8,839 nt of DNA. Source: Candidatus Aerophobota bacterium (lineage in GTDB: Bacteria; Aerophobota; Aerophobia; Aerophobales; AE-B3A). Within the stretch, counting starts at the first letter, position 1. Every line of letters begins with the position of its first letter. The DNA is taken from contig JAUWXE010000041.1 in NCBI GenBank assembly GCA_030616535.1, positions 1-8,839 of the forward strand, read 5' to 3'. Below are positions 1-6,802 of the stretch, one piece after another. The position numbers and the translations under genes were made by a program. The notes under the pieces were generated by a model. That model saw nothing but the letters and a program-made list of their open reading frames with translations. It did no database searches and was not told where the DNA came from.

Positions 1-620
1 GGTCGTTCATCAATCAAAAGGACTATAAGTTGTATCTCTGGATAATTGGTGGTAATGCCGTTGGCGATTTTTTGCAGCAACATGGTTTTTCCCGTCTTGG
101 GAGGTGCGACAATGAGACCCCTTTGTCCCTTTCCTAAGGGAGCAATAAGGTCGATCAAACGAGGAGAAATATCACCAGAAGCATTTTCCAGGGTGATGCG
201 TTCTTGAGGATAAAGAGCAGTCAGGTTTTCAAAGATAGTTCTTTCTCTTGCCTCTTCAGGATCCTTTCCATTTACCGACTCTACTTTTAACAAGGCAAAG
301 TAATTTTCCCCCTCCTTGGGTGGTCTAATTCGGCCACTTATCGTGTCTCCTTCACGCAGGTCAAATCTTTTAATTTGCGAGGGGGAAACATATATATCAT
401 CCGGCCCGGAGATATAGTCTGATCTCAAGAATCCATATCCCTCGGTAAGAATATCTAACACCCCGCATCCATAAGCTTCCTTTTCGCGATCAATCTCATT
501 CTGTATTATCTTAAATATGAGATTCTGCTTTTTCAGATAACGATAATTCTCAATCTTCCTCTCTTCTGCCATCTGATGTAGCTCAGCAATATTTTTCTTT
601 TGTAGGTCAGTAATGTTCAC
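1..620 (-). CDS. rho: Transcription termination factor Rho (N-terminal part, cut by window edge)
   Basis: Rho is a hexameric RNA-dependent ATPase helicase that ends transcription of untranslated RNA. The first 206 residues are present. Residues 1-45 are a helical Rho N-terminal domain. Residues about 50-120 are the cold-shock-like primary RNA-binding domain, with GYGFLR at 61-66 and DDIYVSPSQIKRFDLR at 74-89. The ATPase core then begins with PLGKGQRGLIVAPPKTGKT (161-179, Walker A) and LIVLLIDER (198-206), where the Walker B strand is cut by the edge. The start is a GTG at 618-620 preceded by AAGGAGG, a strong ribosome binding site lying inside the end of nnr. The two genes overlap by 14 nt, so rho is probably translationally coupled to nnr and is the last gene seen in the minus-strand block. 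The family identification is firm; only the start codon is inferred. Confidence 0.97.
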   Translation of the reverse strand, partial: MNITDLQKKNIAELHQMAEERKIENYRYLKKQNLIFKIIQNEIDREKEAYGCGVLDILTEGYGFLRSDYISGPDDIYVSPSQIKRFDLREGDTISGRIRPPKEGENYFALLKVESVNGKDPEEARERTIFENLTALYPQERITLENASGDISPRLIDLIAPLGKGQRGLIVAPPKTGKTMLLQKIANGITTNYPEIQLIVLLIDER

Positions 621-2163
621 TTTTCACCCTCCTTATGGCCTCAGGGAGATTTTCTAAGACATCCCCAGCTATGAGGCTCGTTTCTCCCCTTTTTTGAGCA
701 GCAAGGTCTCCGGCAAGTCCATGAAGATATACCCCCATCTGGGCGACTAACAAAGGCGAGAACCCCTGTACTAATAGACCACCGATGATGCCGGTAAGAA
801 CATCCCCGGTTCCTCCGCTAGCCATTCCTGGATTGCCAGTGGAGTTGATCCAGCTGTTACCTTCTTTGTCAGCTATTATGGTTCCTGCCCCTTTCAGTAC
901 GGCGATGGCTCCCGTTTCTCTAGCCAGAGAAGCAGTAGATTCAATTCTATCCTTTTGAACCTCTTTTACTGTAGTTTCTAAAAGTCTGCTCATCTCCCCC
1001 GGATGAGGGGTGATGATCAAAGGAGATCTATATTTTTGGAGTAGAGAAATTTCATCCACAAGGTTGTTTAGTCCATCTGCATCAAGAACCAGAGGAATGT
1101 CTAATCCTCCCATAATCATTTTCGCCAGTTTTTTAGTCTCCTCCTCTACCGAGATACCCGGACCTAAAACCATTGCTCTACATCTACCACTAAATTCTTC
1201 AATTTTTCCGAATGCCTCAGAAGACAAAGTCTTTTGTGGGGTCTCGGGAAGAGCTAAAGTCATCACTTCAGTCAGTTTAATTTCTAAAATTGGATTTAAA
1301 CTTTCTGGAATTCCTAACGTTACCAGACCTGCCCCTACTCTAAGAGCAGAAAGAGCTGTTAAGGTGGCTGCCCCTGTCATACCCAACGAACCAGCAACTA
1401 CCAGAAGGTGCCCAAAATTTCCCTTGTGAGAAGAAGGTTTTCTATAAAATAAATCTTTTTGGATGTCAGAAGAGATAAGAAGATTGCATCTAATTTTTTC
1501 CTCACCCAGAGAAGAAGAAATTCCTATATCCACCACCTCTATTTTTCCTGCATAGTTTATGCCTGGATAAAGATACAATCCCCTTTTGGGATAGGCAAAG
1601 GTCACCGTAAAATTTGCCTTAATAGCCTCTCCCGGTACCTCACCCGTGTCAGCATCTAAGCCAGTAGGAAGATCTACGGCTATAGTATGCCTTGAGCACC
1701 GGTTGATTAGGTTAACAACTTCTCTCACCAATCCTCTAAGAGGAAGAGTGGAACCGGTTCCCAGAAGAGCATCTACAATTATATCAGCATAGTTGAGTTC
1801 TTGGTGTAAGAGCTTTAGATCCTGAGTGGAGTTAACTTCCTTTACCCCTATCCCCAATTTCTCAGCTATGGATAGATTTGTAGCCGCATCTCCTTTGATT
1901 CTGTTTTTCTTGGCCAAAAGGAACACTTTCACTCTCACTCCCCGGTTAAAGAGATGCCTGGCTACTACCATTCCGTCTCCTCCGTTGTTACCGGGGCCAC
2001 AGAGGATATAGACAGACTTTCCCGGAAGTGGAGAGTACTCTTTTTCTATTACTTCTACTACCTTGATACCGGCATTTTCCATAAGCACTATACTAGGTAT
2101 TCCTATCGTCTTTATGGCAAGTTCGTCTAATTTTTGCATTTCTTGTGAGGTAACCACCTTCAT
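607..2163 (-). CDS. nnr: Bifunctional NAD(P)H-hydrate repair enzyme (epimerase + ADP-dependent dehydratase)
   Basis: This cytosolic enzyme repairs hydrated NADH and NADPH. The N-terminal domain (YjeF_N, about 1-220) interconverts the R and S hydrates. The C-terminal ribokinase-like domain (about 230-515) dehydrates the S form using ADP. Visible epimerase motifs are GPGNNGGDG (56-64), DALLGTG (131-137) and DLPTGLDADTG (164-174). Dehydratase motifs are GHLLVVAGS (251-259), GPGIS (334-338), DADGLN (361-366), TPHPGEM (385-391), KGAGT (424-428) and NPGMASGGTGD (444-454), whose last Asp is the expected catalytic base. At 518 residues it has the normal length of the fused form. The ATG lies 2 nt after the acpS stop, with GAGG in the acpS tail as ribosome binding site. 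Linkage of acpS and nnr is common in bacteria. Confidence 0.97.
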   Translation of the reverse strand: MKVVTSQEMQKLDELAIKTIGIPSIVLMENAGIKVVEVIEKEYSPLPGKSVYILCGPGNNGGDGMVVARHLFNRGVRVKVFLLAKKNRIKGDAATNLSIAEKLGIGVKEVNSTQDLKLLHQELNYADIIVDALLGTGSTLPLRGLVREVVNLINRCSRHTIAVDLPTGLDADTGEVPGEAIKANFTVTFAYPKRGLYLYPGINYAGKIEVVDIGISSSLGEEKIRCNLLISSDIQKDLFYRKPSSHKGNFGHLLVVAGSLGMTGAATLTALSALRVGAGLVTLGIPESLNPILEIKLTEVMTLALPETPQKTLSSEAFGKIEEFSGRCRAMVLGPGISVEEETKKLAKMIMGGLDIPLVLDADGLNNLVDEISLLQKYRSPLIITPHPGEMSRLLETTVKEVQKDRIESTASLARETGAIAVLKGAGTIIADKEGNSWINSTGNPGMASGGTGDVLTGIIGGLLVQGFSPLLVAQMGVYLHGLAGDLAAQKRGETSLIAGDVLENLPEAIRRVKSEHY

Positions 2164-2165
2164 CG

Positions 2166-2540
2166 TCAGCTCTTTTCCTCTCCAATTGCTATGGCTTGAG
2201 CTATAGCGTAATCACTGTCATGTGATAGACTAATCAAAATCTTTTTCACTCCTTCGCGGTCCGCAATTCTTTTCATTCCCCTCTGGAGCACAACGTAGGG
2301 CTTATTGTTTTTCTCTGATAAAACCTCGATATCTTGCCAATATCCACCAGTTCCCAGAGACTTGAACACAGCTTCTTTGGCAGCAAATCTTCCTGCCAGA
2401 TAAGTGAGTCTTTTTTTCCTTTGACTTGCATCAATCTCTTTAGAGGTAAAGATCCTGTGCTCGAATCGGGTTCCCCATCTCTGGAGAGCTTTCTTGAATC
2501 TCTTTATTTTAATAATGTCTATTCCTATTGCTTTAATCAT
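2166..2540 (-). CDS. acpS: Holo-[acyl-carrier-protein] synthase
   Basis: AcpS transfers 4'-phosphopantetheine from coenzyme A to the serine of acyl carrier protein, activating fatty-acid synthesis. The protein is 124 residues, normal for the family. GIDI (6-9) supplies the metal-binding Asp8. FTSKEI (31-36) and RFAAKEA (51-57, metal ligand Glu56) followed by SLGTG (61-65) are the signature motifs. ISLSHDSDYA (103-112) is the C-terminal conserved strand. I chose the ATG at 2538-2540 because the family begins at M-x-x-x-G-I-D. It overlaps the pdxJ stop as ATGA, and AAGG stands about 6 nt upstream. A longer in-frame reading from 2606 only adds 22 low-complexity residues lying inside pdxJ. Confidence 0.96.
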   Translation of the reverse strand: MIKAIGIDIIKIKRFKKALQRWGTRFEHRIFTSKEIDASQRKKRLTYLAGRFAAKEAVFKSLGTGGYWQDIEVLSEKNNKPYVVLQRGMKRIADREGVKKILISLSHDSDYAIAQAIAIGEEKS

Positions 2541-3265
2541 AAAGACCCTTGCTGACCAACTAATCTTACCATCTCCCTTACCGCCTCCTTCATTCCCACC
2601 AGACACGCCCGAGCAACGATAGAGTGGCCTATGCTAAATTCCTCTATCTCTTCTATGAGGCAAATTTTTCTTACATTCTGGTAGTTTAAACCATGTCCGG
2701 CGTGAACTTCCAGATCAAGCCTTTTGGCTAGGGCAGCGGCCCCGGCAATTCTTTCCAGTTCGGTGGCTGAATCGAGCAAATTTGTAGCTTCGGCATAAGG
2801 TCCGGTATGGAGCTCCACTACATTTGCTCCCAATTTGTGTGCTTTTCGGACACTGTCTGGAGTTGGATTTATAAAGAGAGAAACCGGAATTTCCCTTTGA
2901 TGAAGAAGGGAAATCACTTCTTTTAACCTGGGGTTTTCCTTGGAAAGATCGAGCCCTCCCTCAGTAGTTATTTCGGTCTCTTTTTCCGGAACCAAGGTAG
3001 CCAGATCGGGTTTTGTTTTTAAGGCGATTTTCACTATCTCCTCGCTGGTTCCCATCTCGAGGTTCAATTTAGTGTGTATCATAGCCCGCAAAAGATCTAA
3101 GTCACGCGGCTGGATGTGCCTTCTATCCCGTCTTAGATGAATGGTTATTCCTTCTGCTCCGCCTAGCTCTGCCAAAAGTGCGGCAGCTACTGGGTCTGGT
3201 TCCTTAACTTTTCTAGCCTCACGCAAAGTAGCTACATGATCAACATTTACGCTTAATCTTAGCAT
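2537..3265 (-). CDS. pdxJ: Pyridoxine 5'-phosphate synthase
   Basis: PdxJ condenses 1-deoxy-D-xylulose 5-phosphate with 3-amino-2-oxopropyl phosphate to give pyridoxine phosphate, the last ring-forming step of the DXP-dependent vitamin B6 route. The 242-residue protein is a TIM barrel of usual length. Motifs are NVDHVATLREAR (7-18), GITIHLRRDRRHI (39-51, with catalytic His43), LNLEMG (67-72, with Glu70), LFINP (130-134), ELHTGPYA (151-158), HAGHGLNY (188-195, with His191) and FSIGHSIVARA (210-220). The ATG is preceded by GGGAG about 8 nt away. The gene starts 26 nt inside the 3' end of dapL and overlaps acpS by 4 nt. Its product, once oxidised to PLP, is the cofactor of the upstream aminotransferase. 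The presence of pdxJ implies the DXP-dependent rather than the PdxST route. Confidence 0.97.
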   Translation of the reverse strand: MLRLSVNVDHVATLREARKVKEPDPVAAALLAELGGAEGITIHLRRDRRHIQPRDLDLLRAMIHTKLNLEMGTSEEIVKIALKTKPDLATLVPEKETEITTEGGLDLSKENPRLKEVISLLHQREIPVSLFINPTPDSVRKAHKLGANVVELHTGPYAEATNLLDSATELERIAGAAALAKRLDLEVHAGHGLNYQNVRKICLIEEIEEFSIGHSIVARACLVGMKEAVREMVRLVGQQGSL

Positions 3266-4448
3266 TTAGAAACTCCCTGCGTATCAAATCATCAGCTCTA
3301 ATTCTTTTTACCGCCTCCTCTAATCTCTCTTCACTTACTGTTAAGGCTATCCTAATGTAACCCTCTCCACAGGAGCCAAAGCCAATGCCAGGAGTGACTA
3401 CCACTCCACATCTCTGCATGAGGAACTCAGTAAACTCCAAGGAGGAAGAGCTTGAGGGGATCTTCAGCCAAAGATAAAAGGTAGCTTTGGGTAGTTGGAT
3501 CTGCCAATTTATTCTGGCCAGACCTTCAGCCAGGATGTCTCTTCTTCGCTGGTAAATCTCTCGTGTCTTTTCCACGGTATGTTCATTCATCCTCAAAGCC
3601 TCTATTCCCGCTTCCTGGACAGCCTGAAAAACACCTGAATCTATATTGGTTTTTACCTCATGCAGAGTCTCAATTATGGCTCTATTTCCCACGACAAACC
3701 CGATACGCCAACCTGTCATATTAAAGGTTTTCGATAAAGAATGAAACTCTATGGCTACTTCTTTAGCTCCTTCTATTTCCATAATGCTGGGGGGCGAGTA
3801 TCCGTCAAAAGAGATTTCTGAATAAGCAAGATCATGACAGAGGACTATATTAAACTCTTTAGCGAAATCTACCACAGTCCGAAAGAAATCCCTGCTCGCC
3901 ACTACTCCCGTGGGATTGTTGGGATAGTTGATGAATAAAACCTTCGCTCTCTGGGCTACTTTCTTGTCTATTTTTTCCAGAGAAGGTAAGAAGTGGTTTT
4001 CTTCCTGGAGAGGCAATGGGTAAGGTTTTCCTCCAGCAAATATAACCCCTGCCTCATAGACAGGATAAGCTGGATCAGGTACTAAAGCGATATCTTCCGG
4101 ATTAATTAGGGCTAAGGATATATGAGCTATCCCTTCTTTAGAGCCGATAAGAGTAAGAATCTCTTTCTCTGGATCAAGCTCAACCCCAAACCTCTTCCGG
4201 TACCATTGAGAGACTGCCTTGCGAAAGGAAAGAAGACCTTGGTAAGAAGGATAACGATGATTCTGGGGATTTTTAGCGGCCTGGGATAATCTTTTGATAA
4301 TAGGAGAAGAAGTGGGAAGGTCAGGATCTCCTATTCCCAGGTCGATAAGATCCTTTCCTTTTTCCCTTAGGCGAGATTTCATTTTATCTAGCTCGGCAAA
4401 TAAATAGGGTGGAAGTTTAGTTAGCCTTTTCGCTTTTTCTATCCTCAT
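3240..4448 (-). CDS. dapL: LL-diaminopimelate aminotransferase (PLP-dependent, class I/II)
   Basis: DapL converts tetrahydrodipicolinate directly to LL-diaminopimelate with glutamate as amino donor, bypassing the succinylase and acetylase branches of lysine and peptidoglycan synthesis. The fold-type I motifs are clear. They are LGIGDPDLPT (37-46), RYPSYQG (65-71), IGSKEGIAH (101-109), NYPNNPTG (174-181), CHDLAYSEISFDG (204-216, with Asp206 and Tyr209 contacting PLP), HSLSKTFNMTGWRIGF (236-251, with Schiff-base Lys240) and YIRIAL (364-369, with carboxylate-binding Arg366). SKEGIAH together with NIDSGVFQAVQ (268-278) resembles DapL more than general aspartate aminotransferases. The position directly after dapB (ATGA overlap, AAGGAAG ribosome binding site) supports this. 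At 402 residues it carries a basic C-terminal tail of roughly 15 residues beyond the usual end, which overlaps the pdxJ start. A broader aminotransferase activity cannot be excluded by reading alone. Confidence 0.93.
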   Translation of the reverse strand: MRIEKAKRLTKLPPYLFAELDKMKSRLREKGKDLIDLGIGDPDLPTSSPIIKRLSQAAKNPQNHRYPSYQGLLSFRKAVSQWYRKRFGVELDPEKEILTLIGSKEGIAHISLALINPEDIALVPDPAYPVYEAGVIFAGGKPYPLPLQEENHFLPSLEKIDKKVAQRAKVLFINYPNNPTGVVASRDFFRTVVDFAKEFNIVLCHDLAYSEISFDGYSPPSIMEIEGAKEVAIEFHSLSKTFNMTGWRIGFVVGNRAIIETLHEVKTNIDSGVFQAVQEAGIEALRMNEHTVEKTREIYQRRRDILAEGLARINWQIQLPKATFYLWLKIPSSSSSLEFTEFLMQRCGVVVTPGIGFGSCGEGYIRIALTVSEERLEEAVKRIRADDLIRREFLNAKIKRKC

Positions 4449-5239
4449 AATCTTCCTTTTCTTAACCCTAATACATCTTGAAGGTCGTAGAGTCTCGCCT
4501 CTTTGTCCATGATAAATTTCGCTGCCAGAATAGCTCCCCGAACAAAGATAGCTCTAGATTCGGCTCGGTGAATAATTTCCAGCCTTTCTCCGGCCCCGGC
4601 GAAGAGAACTATGTGATCCCCAATTACACTTCCTCCTCTTACAGCATGGATACCTATCTCATCCGGACTTCTTATTTCTCTTTCTCCTTTTCTTCCGTAC
4701 ACCCCTATCTTAGCTAAATCGGTGTCTTTTGTCCTAGCTATGATTTGAGCAATTTTTTTTGCCGTGCCGCTGGGTGCATCGGCCTTATTTCGGTGGTGAA
4801 TTTCTATAATTTCTGCATCAAAATCTTCCCCCAGAACACGGGTTGCCTCTTCTACCATTTTGTAAAGGAGGTTAATTCCCACGCTCATATTTGGAGAGAG
4901 AACCAGAGGGATGCTGCGGGAAGCCTCTTTTAGTCTCTCATATTGCTCGTCTTCGAACCCGGTAGTGCCTATGACCATGGGAACTTTTTTACTCTTAGCA
5001 ACCTCAAGATGTTCGAGTGTTGCCTGGGGGGTAGTAAAGTCAATTATCACAGCATCTGGCCGTATTGCTTTTTCCAGGTCAGGGGTAACTTTGACTCCTT
5101 TTTCGATTTCTTTGCCTAAAGAAGAATGATGGGGAGCTTCTATTGCTCCAATTAACTTCATCCCCTTTGCCTGACGTACTTTAAGTATAATCTCCTGGCC
5201 CATCCTTCCCAGAGCACCGCAAACAATAATATTCAGCAT
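4445..5239 (-). CDS. dapB: 4-hydroxy-tetrahydrodipicolinate reductase
   Basis: DapB reduces hydroxy-tetrahydrodipicolinate to tetrahydrodipicolinate with NAD(P)H, one step before DapL. The protein is 264 residues, normal length. Motifs are the Rossmann loop GALGRMG (8-14), VIGTTGF (89-95), SPNMSVGIN (115-123), the catalytic EIHHRNKADAPSGTA (146-160, with His148 and Lys152) and RGGSVIGDH (201-209). I chose the ATG at 5237-5239, since the family begins a few residues before the Rossmann loop. An open frame extends upstream to 5374, but those codons read through the 3' end of the tmRNA gene and are not coding. The ribosome binding site is poor: GGAAGG lies about 12 nt from the ATG. The dapB stop overlaps the dapL start by 4 nt. 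No dapA is in the window. Confidence 0.96.
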   Translation of the reverse strand: MLNIIVCGALGRMGQEIILKVRQAKGMKLIGAIEAPHHSSLGKEIEKGVKVTPDLEKAIRPDAVIIDFTTPQATLEHLEVAKSKKVPMVIGTTGFEDEQYERLKEASRSIPLVLSPNMSVGINLLYKMVEEATRVLGEDFDAEIIEIHHRNKADAPSGTAKKIAQIIARTKDTDLAKIGVYGRKGEREIRSPDEIGIHAVRGGSVIGDHIVLFAGAGERLEIIHRAESRAIFVRGAILAAKFIMDKEARLYDLQDVLGLRKGRL

Positions 5240-5328
5240 CTTTTTATATTGCCTTCCCCAAGTGGAAAAAATAGTAGTAAACAGAATGCGGAAAAACAGT
5301 GCCAGTTTTTTGATTTTAGGAAGGAATC
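5240..5328 (-). other. Spacer between tmRNA 3' end and dapB
   Basis: This 89-nt stretch separates the encoded CCA end of the tmRNA from the dapB start. I see no convincing intrinsic terminator: the only hairpin is AAAAAC/GTTTTT around TGGCACT (about 5299-5314), all A:T except one pair. A TACTAT at about 5271-5276 (minus strand) could be a -10 box, but no good -35 stands 16-18 nt before it. CCTTCC (5319-5324) can pair with GGAAGG (5252-5257) near the dapB ribosome binding site. Either read-through from the tmRNA or a weak local promoter must feed dapB. Confidence 0.4.
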
Positions 5329-5686
5329 TGGTGGAGGCGGAGGGAATCGAACCCTCGTCCAGAAACAAAAGCATCGGAACGTCTACATATTTAGTCTACA
5401 TTTTGAATTCATCTTTCCTCCCTCCTGTAGACGGGATGAAGGAAAGACTAGCAGGTCTGGAGGATTTGCTTTGTTTCTCACCTGCCTAGAAACAAAACTA
5501 GCTCTACTTTCTGACGCCTCTCTTACTCCGTAGAGCAAAAGTGAGGAGACGTAGCTACTAGTTGTAGCTAAAAGCAAACGCTGGGTTGGCGTTTAAGTTT
5601 AGTTGCCGGATGGATTTACAAGGTATCCGACCACCCTTGCTATGCTATTCCGATTTTTCTGTCTCTGTCGAAACCGTTTCGCCCCC
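5329..5686 (-). ncRNA. ssrA: Transfer-messenger RNA (tmRNA)
   Basis: tmRNA rescues stalled ribosomes with SmpB, acting first as an alanyl-tRNA mimic and then as a template for a degradation tag. The 5' end GGGGGCGAAACGGTTTCGAC (5686-5667) is the family signature. Its GGGGGCG pairs with CGCCTCC (5339-5333), which is followed by A and an encoded CCA (5331-5329). The T-arm is GAGGG (5356-5352), TTCGATT, CCCTC (5344-5340). Interleaved stems form PK1 (CAAGG 5639-5635 with CCTTG 5623-5619; CGGAT 5629-5625 with ATCCG 5611-5607). They also form a PK3-like knot (TTTGTTTCT 5496-5488 with AGAAACAAA 5478-5470; GCAGGT 5485-5480 with ACCTGC 5456-5451) and PK4 (TCTTTCC 5447-5441 with GGAAAGA 5418-5412; GTCTACA 5432-5426 with TGTAGAC 5400-5394). 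Its 358 nt is typical of one-piece tmRNA. It starts only 11 nt after smpB with no strong promoter seen, so co-transcription followed by processing is likely. Confidence 0.97.
5555..5590 (-). other. tmRNA tag-peptide reading frame
   Basis: The frame begins at GCC (5590-5588) and reads ANPAFAFSYN, then ends at two tandem TAG codons (5560-5555). With the alanine carried by the tmRNA itself, the tag would be A-ANPAFAFSYN. The frame is supported in three ways. The resume codon is Ala. The five bases before it, TAAAC, have A at -4 as in E. coli (TAGTC) and B. subtilis (TAACT). The tandem stops fall in the loop of the hairpin TAGCTAC/GTAGCTA, as expected near helix 5. The C-terminus is unusual: most tags end in LAA, VAA or similar. 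Confidence 0.7.
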
Positions 5687-5697
5687 TTTCTTCATTT

Positions 5698-6150
5698 TTA
5701 ACGAGGATAGTATCTTTTTCGTTCCTTTAATGTACGTCTTATCTCCCGTTCTATCGAGATTTCTCGAAGCTTTTGTCTTTTATCATACAAATGTTTCCCT
5801 TTTGCCAAACCTATCCCTAATTTAACTTTTCCTTTCTTAAAGTATATACTTAATGGAATTAATGTCAAGCCCTTTTGAGATAAAGTTCCTATTAACTTTT
5901 TTATTTCGCCATGATGCAGAAGGAGTTTCCGGGGTCTTTTGGGATCCAGATTTGGCTGACTGGTGCAAGCATAGGGAGCTATATGAAGGTTATGTAAAAA
6001 TAGCTCTCCCGAGATTACTCGGACAAAAGAATCAGTGAAGCTTACTTTCCCCTCCCGGATAGATTTTACTTCTGATCCTTTAAGCACAACCCCTGCTTCC
6101 CATCTTTCTAAAATATAGTAATCATGAGTTGCTTTCTTGTTGGTAATCAA
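5698..6150 (-). CDS. smpB: SsrA-binding protein SmpB
   Basis: SmpB binds the tRNA-like part of tmRNA, delivers it to stalled ribosomes and occupies the decoding site with its C-terminal tail. The protein is 150 residues, normal length. The N-terminal oligonucleotide-binding barrel carries ATHDYYILERWEAG (7-20) and LKGSEVKSIREGK (23-35). GLAKGKHLYDKRQ (114-126) is the conserved tmRNA-binding motif. The basic tail 127-150 (EREIRR, LKERKRYY) is the part that enters the mRNA channel. The start is inferred as TTG at 6148-6150: no ATG or GTG lies in frame nearby, and the family begins just before K-K-A-T-H-D-Y. The ribosome binding site is weak, so translation is probably coupled to rnfE, whose stop lies 4 nt upstream. 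The tmRNA begins 11 nt after the smpB stop. Confidence 0.96.
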   Translation of the reverse strand: MITNKKATHDYYILERWEAGVVLKGSEVKSIREGKVSFTDSFVRVISGELFLHNLHIAPYACTSQPNLDPKRPRKLLLHHGEIKKLIGTLSQKGLTLIPLSIYFKKGKVKLGIGLAKGKHLYDKRQKLREISIEREIRRTLKERKRYYPR

Positions 6151-6154
6151 TTTT

Positions 6155-6757
6155 TCAACTTCTTCTTTTGGTGAGTAAATTTATCAAACTTATTAGTATT
6201 CCCAAGGTGAGAAAGGCACCGGGGGGAAGAATCATAATTACCCAGGGCCGAAAAGAACCACCAAGAACCTGCAAGCCAAATACGGAGCCTGAACCCAACA
6301 GTTCCCTTATAGATCCCAGAATAATCAAAGCGCCAGTAAAACCTGCTCCCATGCCAAGAGCGTCGACCAAAGATGAAAGAGGGGGATTCTTGGAGGTAAA
6401 GGCCTCTTGCCTTCCTAAGATTATACAATTTACTACAATTAAGGGAACATAAGCACCTAGGGCCTTGCTTATGGAGGGGTAGTTGGCTTTAAAAAAGTAG
6501 TCAATTACAGTGACGAAACTGGCAATAATTATGGTAAAGGTAGCAATTCTCACCTCACGAGGAATGAATTTTCTGAATGAGGAGATAATCAGGCCTGAGC
6601 ACACCAAGACAAAAATCACTGCAAGCCCCATAGAAAATCCATTTATAGCGGAGTTAGTTACTGCTAAGGTTGGACACATCCCCAGAAGTTGAACAAAGAC
6701 AGGATTCTGTTTCCATAAACCCTTAACGAATTCACCGTAAAGCTGATAAGATTTCAC
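6155..6757 (-). CDS. rnfE: Rnf electron transport complex subunit E (RnfE/RsxE)
   Basis: RnfE is an integral membrane subunit of the Rnf complex, which couples ferredoxin:NAD+ electron flow to ion pumping; it is homologous to NqrD. From the GTG at 6755-6757 the protein is 200 residues with about six hydrophobic segments. Family motifs are NPVFVQLLGMCPTLAV (18-33), NCIILGRQEAFTSKN (110-124), GMGAGFTGALIILGSIRELLG (135-155, a glycine-rich membrane helix then its conserved end) and LPPGAFL (177-183). Cys28 and Cys111 match the cysteine pair that holds an intramembrane [2Fe-2S] cluster between the NqrD/RnfE and NqrE/RnfA subunits. An in-frame ATG at 6821-6823 would give 222 residues. I prefer the GTG because of its better ribosome binding site, because a likely promoter overlaps the ATG, and because the Cys numbering fits NqrD (Cys29, Cys112). 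No other rnf gene is in the window. Confidence 0.93.
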   Translation of the reverse strand: MKSYQLYGEFVKGLWKQNPVFVQLLGMCPTLAVTNSAINGFSMGLAVIFVLVCSGLIISSFRKFIPREVRIATFTIIIASFVTVIDYFFKANYPSISKALGAYVPLIVVNCIILGRQEAFTSKNPPLSSLVDALGMGAGFTGALIILGSIRELLGSGSVFGLQVLGGSFRPWVIMILPPGAFLTLGILISLINLLTKRRS

Positions 6758-6766
6758 GTGCTCTGG

Positions 6767-6773
6767 TCTCCCT
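6767..6773 (-). promoter_or_regulatory. Ribosome binding site deciding the rnfE start
   Basis: AGGGAGA lies 9 nt before the GTG at 6757. The alternative ATG at 6823 is preceded by TTCTTGACTTT, with no purine-rich ribosome binding site. This favours the shorter protein. Confidence 0.5.
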
Positions 6774-6802
6774 GGATCTTCTTTGGGAACTCTTCTCTTA
6801 AG

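Noticed and set aside
2541..2606. 22-residue N-terminal extension of AcpS
   Set aside because: It lies inside pdxJ, is rich in Gly and Lys, and precedes the normal family start M-x-x-x-G-I-D.
5293..5311. TGGCAC in the tmRNA-dapB spacer as a sigma54 -24 element
   Set aside because: No TTGC-type -12 element follows at the required spacing.
5240..5374. 45-residue N-terminal extension of dapB (contains DEGSIPSAST)
   Set aside because: It reads through the 3' end of the tmRNA. The family start is the ATG at 5239, just before the Rossmann loop.
5249..5533. Open frames on the plus strand across the tmRNA, containing GGGGGNRTLV- and EGIEPSS-like peptides
   Set aside because: These are well-known false translations of the T-arm and acceptor end of tRNA-like genes. 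The region is fully explained by the tmRNA on the other strand.
5383..5577. 64-codon minus-strand frame inside the tmRNA
   Set aside because: It is in a different frame from the tag, lacks a family match and lies wholly within the structured RNA.
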